This document shows positions 23,699 to 26,729 of a DNA stretch of 26,729 nucleotides, in pieces. Source of the DNA: Bacillota bacterium (GTDB lineage Bacteria; Bacillota; Clostridia; Acetivibrionales; JAEZXR01). Numbering within the stretch: position 1 is the first letter of the stretch; each line of letters begins with the position of its first letter. The position numbers and the translations under genes are program-made. The notes beneath the pieces were generated by a model. That model was not told where the DNA came from. It saw only the letters and a program-made list of their open reading frames with translations, and did not search any database. Where the stretch lies: positions 1 through 26,729 of the forward strand of contig JAEZXR010000109.1 of assembly GCA_023419605.1 (NCBI GenBank), written 5' to 3'.

Positions 23699-25657
23699 TT
23701 GGGTAAAAAGTTATACATTACAGAGAAGCCCTCTGTGGCGGCAAGTTTTGCGGGGGTACTTGGACTGGAGATTACAAGAACCGATCGGGGCAGAGGATTT
23801 GCGGAATCAAAGGATGCTGTTGTGTCCTGGTGTTTTGGCCATCTGGTCACCATGGCATATCCCGATGCCTATGATCCTGCGTATAAGGAGTGGCGGGTGG
23901 AGCATCTGCCCATCATTCCCAAGGAATATAAATACACAGTCATTGACGATAAGGGCGTAAGCAAGCAGTTTGATGTGATTCGCCAGCTCATGTCCCGGGA
24001 CGACATTGATGTGATCTATGCTTGTACCGACAGCGGGCGGGAGGGGGAGTATATTTTCCGGCTGGTATACCAGCAGAGCGGAAGCACCAAACCTGCCAAA
24101 AGGGTATGGATTTCATCCCAGACAGAGGAAGCGATAAAAAAAGGAATCGATGAGGCAAAGGATATTCACGAATATGATTCACTATCCAGAGCGGCCTACA
24201 GCCGGGCGAAAGAGGATTGGCTCTTCGGCATGAATTTCAGCCGCATCTATACCTGTCAGTACGGGAGAAACCTGTCGGCGGTGGTAAAGGAGAACAAACC
24301 TTCCGTCATTGCCATCGGAAGGGTCATGACCTGTGTATTGGGGCTGGTGGTAGACCGGGAGCTGGAGATTCGCCATTTTGTTCCTAAAACCCATTATGGA
24401 GTGGTGGCCAGTTTCATATCGGCTACCAGCAACATTCCCTATAAAGGGAAATGGCAGCCGGCGAAAAAAGGTGCCGGAAAGTCGGCAGAGGAAGAAGAGG
24501 ATAAATATATCAGCAAGGAAGAGGCTCAGGACTTGATTGAGAAGCTGCAGGGGCAGGAGGGCATCATCAAGAAGGTGGAAATAAAAACAAAAAATGAACA
24601 ACCGCCGCTGTTGTTTAATCTGGCAGAACTTCAGTCCGAAGCCAATAAGAAGTTTAAACTTCCGGTAGACCGGACCCTTGCCATCGCCCAGAGCCTGTAC
24701 GAGAAGAAAATGATTTCCTACCCTAGAACGGACAGCAGGGTTATTTCAACGGATGTGCTGGGTGAGGTGCCGAAGGTATTGAACGGGTTGTTTAAAAACT
24801 CGTCCTTTAAGGACACGGTACAGCGCATCAAAGACTTTGGAGAGTTACGGGTGAGTAAATCCTCCAAACGATACGTGGACAACGGCAAGGTCACCGACCA
24901 CTATGCCATTATTCCGACCTACGTAACTACGGAGCTTTCCAAACTGGATGCAGATACAAGGAATATATACAACCTGATCGTAAAGAGATTCCTGGCTATT
25001 TTCTATCCGCCGGCAGAATATAACACGGTGAAGGTGGAGACGGAAGTGGGAGGAGAGATTTTTGTATCCAATGCAAAAACCTTAAAGGAAGCGGGCTGGA
25101 AGGAAGTATATGAGGTTACTGCACCAAAAGGCGAGGAAGAGACTACAGATTCACCCCTTCATAAGCTTGTGAAGAAAGAGAAAAGCAATGTAGAAAGCTT
25201 TGATCTGGAAGAGAAGGAAACCAAGCCGCCGTCCCGGTATACCGACGGTTCCTTGATCATTACCATGGAAAAGGCGGGTAAATTTATTGAAAACGAGGAA
25301 CTGCGGGAACAGATCAAAACCTGCGGAATCGGTACTTCAGCTACCCGGGCCGGGATTATCAAGAAGCTGACGGATATCGGATACATGAAGATCCATCCGA
25401 AGACGCAGATCGTGACCCCCACCCGTAAGGGGGAAGCCATCGTAGAGTTGGTGCGCCGTACAGCCCGGGAGCTTCTGAATCCCTCGCTCAGCGCCAGTTG
25501 GGAGAAGGGGTTGGTGATGATTGAAAATGAGGAAACCACAGAAGCAATCTTCCAGGAAAAGCTGCATACCTACATTACGAAGACCATAGAGAAGGTTCGA
25601 AATGTGAATAGCGGAATTAATCTACTGCGGATTATGGACCAAAGTCCTATATCTTAG
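23699..25657 (+). CDS. topB: Type IA DNA topoisomerase, topoisomerase III-like, TTG start
   Basis: The 652-residue protein relaxes or decatenates DNA by a 5'-phosphotyrosine intermediate if active. A TOPRIM domain (LYITEKPSVA with E9; YACTDSGREGEYIFRL with D111 and E115) is followed by GRVMTCVLGLVVDRE and the active-site Tyr341 in MISYPRTDSR. A late KTCGIGTSATRAGIIKKL motif corresponds to the conserved GIGTxxTR segment. No C-terminal zinc fingers are present, as in TopB. The TOPRIM motif reads DSGRE where most family members have DxDRE, so the second Asp is Gly. The start is TTG 23699, with AGAGGAG 6 nt upstream; no ATG fits. B. subtilis TopB is longer (about 727). It has its own promoter and terminator. 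Confidence 0.88.
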   Translation: MGKKLYITEKPSVAASFAGVLGLEITRTDRGRGFAESKDAVVSWCFGHLVTMAYPDAYDPAYKEWRVEHLPIIPKEYKYTVIDDKGVSKQFDVIRQLMSRDDIDVIYACTDSGREGEYIFRLVYQQSGSTKPAKRVWISSQTEEAIKKGIDEAKDIHEYDSLSRAAYSRAKEDWLFGMNFSRIYTCQYGRNLSAVVKENKPSVIAIGRVMTCVLGLVVDRELEIRHFVPKTHYGVVASFISATSNIPYKGKWQPAKKGAGKSAEEEEDKYISKEEAQDLIEKLQGQEGIIKKVEIKTKNEQPPLLFNLAELQSEANKKFKLPVDRTLAIAQSLYEKKMISYPRTDSRVISTDVLGEVPKVLNGLFKNSSFKDTVQRIKDFGELRVSKSSKRYVDNGKVTDHYAIIPTYVTTELSKLDADTRNIYNLIVKRFLAIFYPPAEYNTVKVETEVGGEIFVSNAKTLKEAGWKEVYEVTAPKGEEETTDSPLHKLVKKEKSNVESFDLEEKETKPPSRYTDGSLIITMEKAGKFIENEELREQIKTCGIGTSATRAGIIKKLTDIGYMKIHPKTQIVTPTRKGEAIVELVRRTARELLNPSLSASWEKGLVMIENEETTEAIFQEKLHTYITKTIEKVRNVNSGINLLRIMDQSPIS

Positions 25658-25695
25658 GAAAACCACGAGGGCCGAGCCCCTCGTGGTTTTCCTTT
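25656..25695 (+). terminator. Strong intrinsic terminator of the topoisomerase gene
   Basis: A perfect 16-bp stem, AGGAAAACCACGAGGG with CCCTCGTGGTTTTCCT, around the loop CCGAGC is followed by TTT. Its first bases overlap the TAG stop codon. Confidence 0.9.
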
Positions 25696-25852
25696 GCACC
25701 CTTTTCCATGCGGTATACATAGAATGTATTATCGGTAACCAAAGATAGGGCACTTTGAATCATATAATGATACCCAAAAGGTAAAACCTCCGGTTTTTGG
25801 GAGGTGCATCCGGAAGAAAAGTGACATATCTTTATGTGAAGGGGGAGCTATA

Positions 25853-26578
25853 ATGACAAATTCTCAGATGACGGGACTGACCGTTCAAAATTCCTTCAAT
25901 CCGCCCGTATTTTCCGGCGTTCAAGGGTGTATGAACCCTTTCGCCTGCAAATTAAAAGTGGAAGGGAAGGGTAGTATCATTGTACAACCGGACATGGCGG
26001 TGGTGGTCCTGGGTGTTACTACGGAAAATAAACAGTTGCAGCCTGCCCAGGAAGAAAATGCACAAAGGATTACAAGTGTTTTAAACACCTTGAAGAGGCT
26101 TGGGGTTGATTCCAGAGATGTGGAGACACATTCCTACATAATCGAACCGCAGTATGATTATACGGAAGGAAAGCAGGTTTTCAGGGGGTACAGGGTAGTG
26201 CACACCTTGAAAGTCACCATACGAAATGTGGAGCGGGTAGGTGCGATCATTGATGCAGCGGTAGAAAGCGGAGCAAATCTTGTAAACAGCATCAGCTTTG
26301 CCGTTGAAGAGCCATCCCGGTACTACCAGCAGGCACTGCGGTCTGCCATTGATGACGCGCAAAGCAAGGCCTTGATTATTGGAGATAAGCTGAAAATCAA
26401 TATATCGTTGATTCCTGCGCAAATGATGGAGGTAAATTACCGGCAGGAGGGGCCCATGGTACTTTCCTTATCAACAGCCGGTGAAGCAGCAACACCTATA
26501 AAGGCGGGACAAATTGAGGTTACAGCACAAATTGAGGCGATTTTTAACTATACCCCGAACTACCGCAAGGAATCATGA
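25853..26578 (+). CDS. SIMPL domain-containing protein (DUF541, YggE/BP26-like)
   Basis: The 241-residue product has the SIMPL/DUF541 pattern: GKGSIIVQPDMAVVVLGVTTE, RITSVLNTLKRLGVDSRDVETHSYIIEPQYDY, FRGYRVVHTLKVTIRNVERVGAIIDAAVESGANLVNSISF and a closing beta strand near the C-terminus. Related proteins form ring-shaped oligomers and are linked to the cell envelope or oxidative stress, but the function here is unknown. Unlike YggE/BP26 it has no obvious signal peptide; the first 30 residues are polar with Pro and Cys. GGGGGAG lies 5 nt before ATG 25853. A TATAAT at 25763-25768 is a possible -10, and a small ACCTCC/GGAGGT hairpin lies in its leader. The 151 nt after its stop show no recognisable feature. 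Confidence 0.88.
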   Translation: MTNSQMTGLTVQNSFNPPVFSGVQGCMNPFACKLKVEGKGSIIVQPDMAVVVLGVTTENKQLQPAQEENAQRITSVLNTLKRLGVDSRDVETHSYIIEPQYDYTEGKQVFRGYRVVHTLKVTIRNVERVGAIIDAAVESGANLVNSISFAVEEPSRYYQQALRSAIDDAQSKALIIGDKLKINISLIPAQMMEVNYRQEGPMVLSLSTAGEAATPIKAGQIEVTAQIEAIFNYTPNYRKES

Positions 26579-26729
26579 ATCAAAGACGGGGGGACGGCAG
26601 AGCAATGCTGTCAACTTAAGAATCTAATATGATTTCAGAATAGTTATGCGATTTTGTATGCAAACAATACTCTAATTAGCAAGTGCTTAATTCTATATCA
26701 GGGAAAGCGTGAAATTCTTGATTTCTCAA

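Overview
The window looks like a chromosomal stretch from an anaerobic, spore-forming, plant-polysaccharide-degrading member of the Clostridia. The reasons are a modular GH9 cellulase with a Pro/Thr linker, a Bacillus/Clostridium-type spore transglutaminase, a YesN/YesM-type two-component pair beside a ribose-type sugar ABC transporter, strong GGAGG ribosome-binding sites, use of TTG starts, and moderate G+C (mid-40s by eye). Species cannot be named from the sequence alone. No tRNA, rRNA, CRISPR array, transposase or phage gene was seen.

Layout. (1) 1-1916, minus: a secreted GH9 cellulase cut by the left window edge, preceded by an unusually long structured leader. (2) 2343-4174, minus: a two-gene operon made of an unrecognised 331-residue protein translationally coupled (ATGA) to spore transglutaminase tgl, followed by a perfect 42-nt palindrome that probably terminates it. 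(3) 4419-5306, plus: a YqxD/YaiI (UPF0178) protein and a NIPSNAP-domain protein in one operon. (4) 5410-5546: a MITE-like repeat with imperfect inverted arms, then a small unknown minus-strand gene (5618-5899).

(5) 6218-14801, plus, is the core of the window. It encodes an AraC-type response regulator, a Cache/HAMP histidine kinase and a membrane-anchored sugar-binding protein, ended by a terminator. A second unit follows: dual-ATPase subunit, permease and lipoprotein sugar-binding protein of a ribose/galactose-type importer. The organisation matches the XylFII-LytS-YesN type of three-component sugar sensing known in clostridia. The anchored binding protein would pass ligand information to the kinase, and the regulator would activate the transporter through direct repeats near 10806-10858. 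Intercistronic hairpins in the transporter mRNA could set subunit ratios.

(6) 14873-18197: a TIGR02206/YwaF-type membrane protein (minus) whose C-terminus runs into a low-complexity repeat, a PfkB-family sugar kinase (plus) and a DUF445 membrane protein (plus). (7) 18328-21405, minus: a GH2 beta-galactosidase with a good promoter. (8) 21774-26578: a class V aminotransferase/cysteine-desulfurase-like enzyme (plus), a small membrane protein (minus), a divergent TTG-initiated topoisomerase III-like enzyme (plus) and a SIMPL-domain protein (plus).

Taken together, the cellulase, beta-galactosidase, sugar importer with dedicated sensor and sugar kinase form a loose carbohydrate-use neighbourhood. 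The genes on its flanks are housekeeping or sporulation genes. Intergenic regions are rich in hairpin repeats of several kinds.
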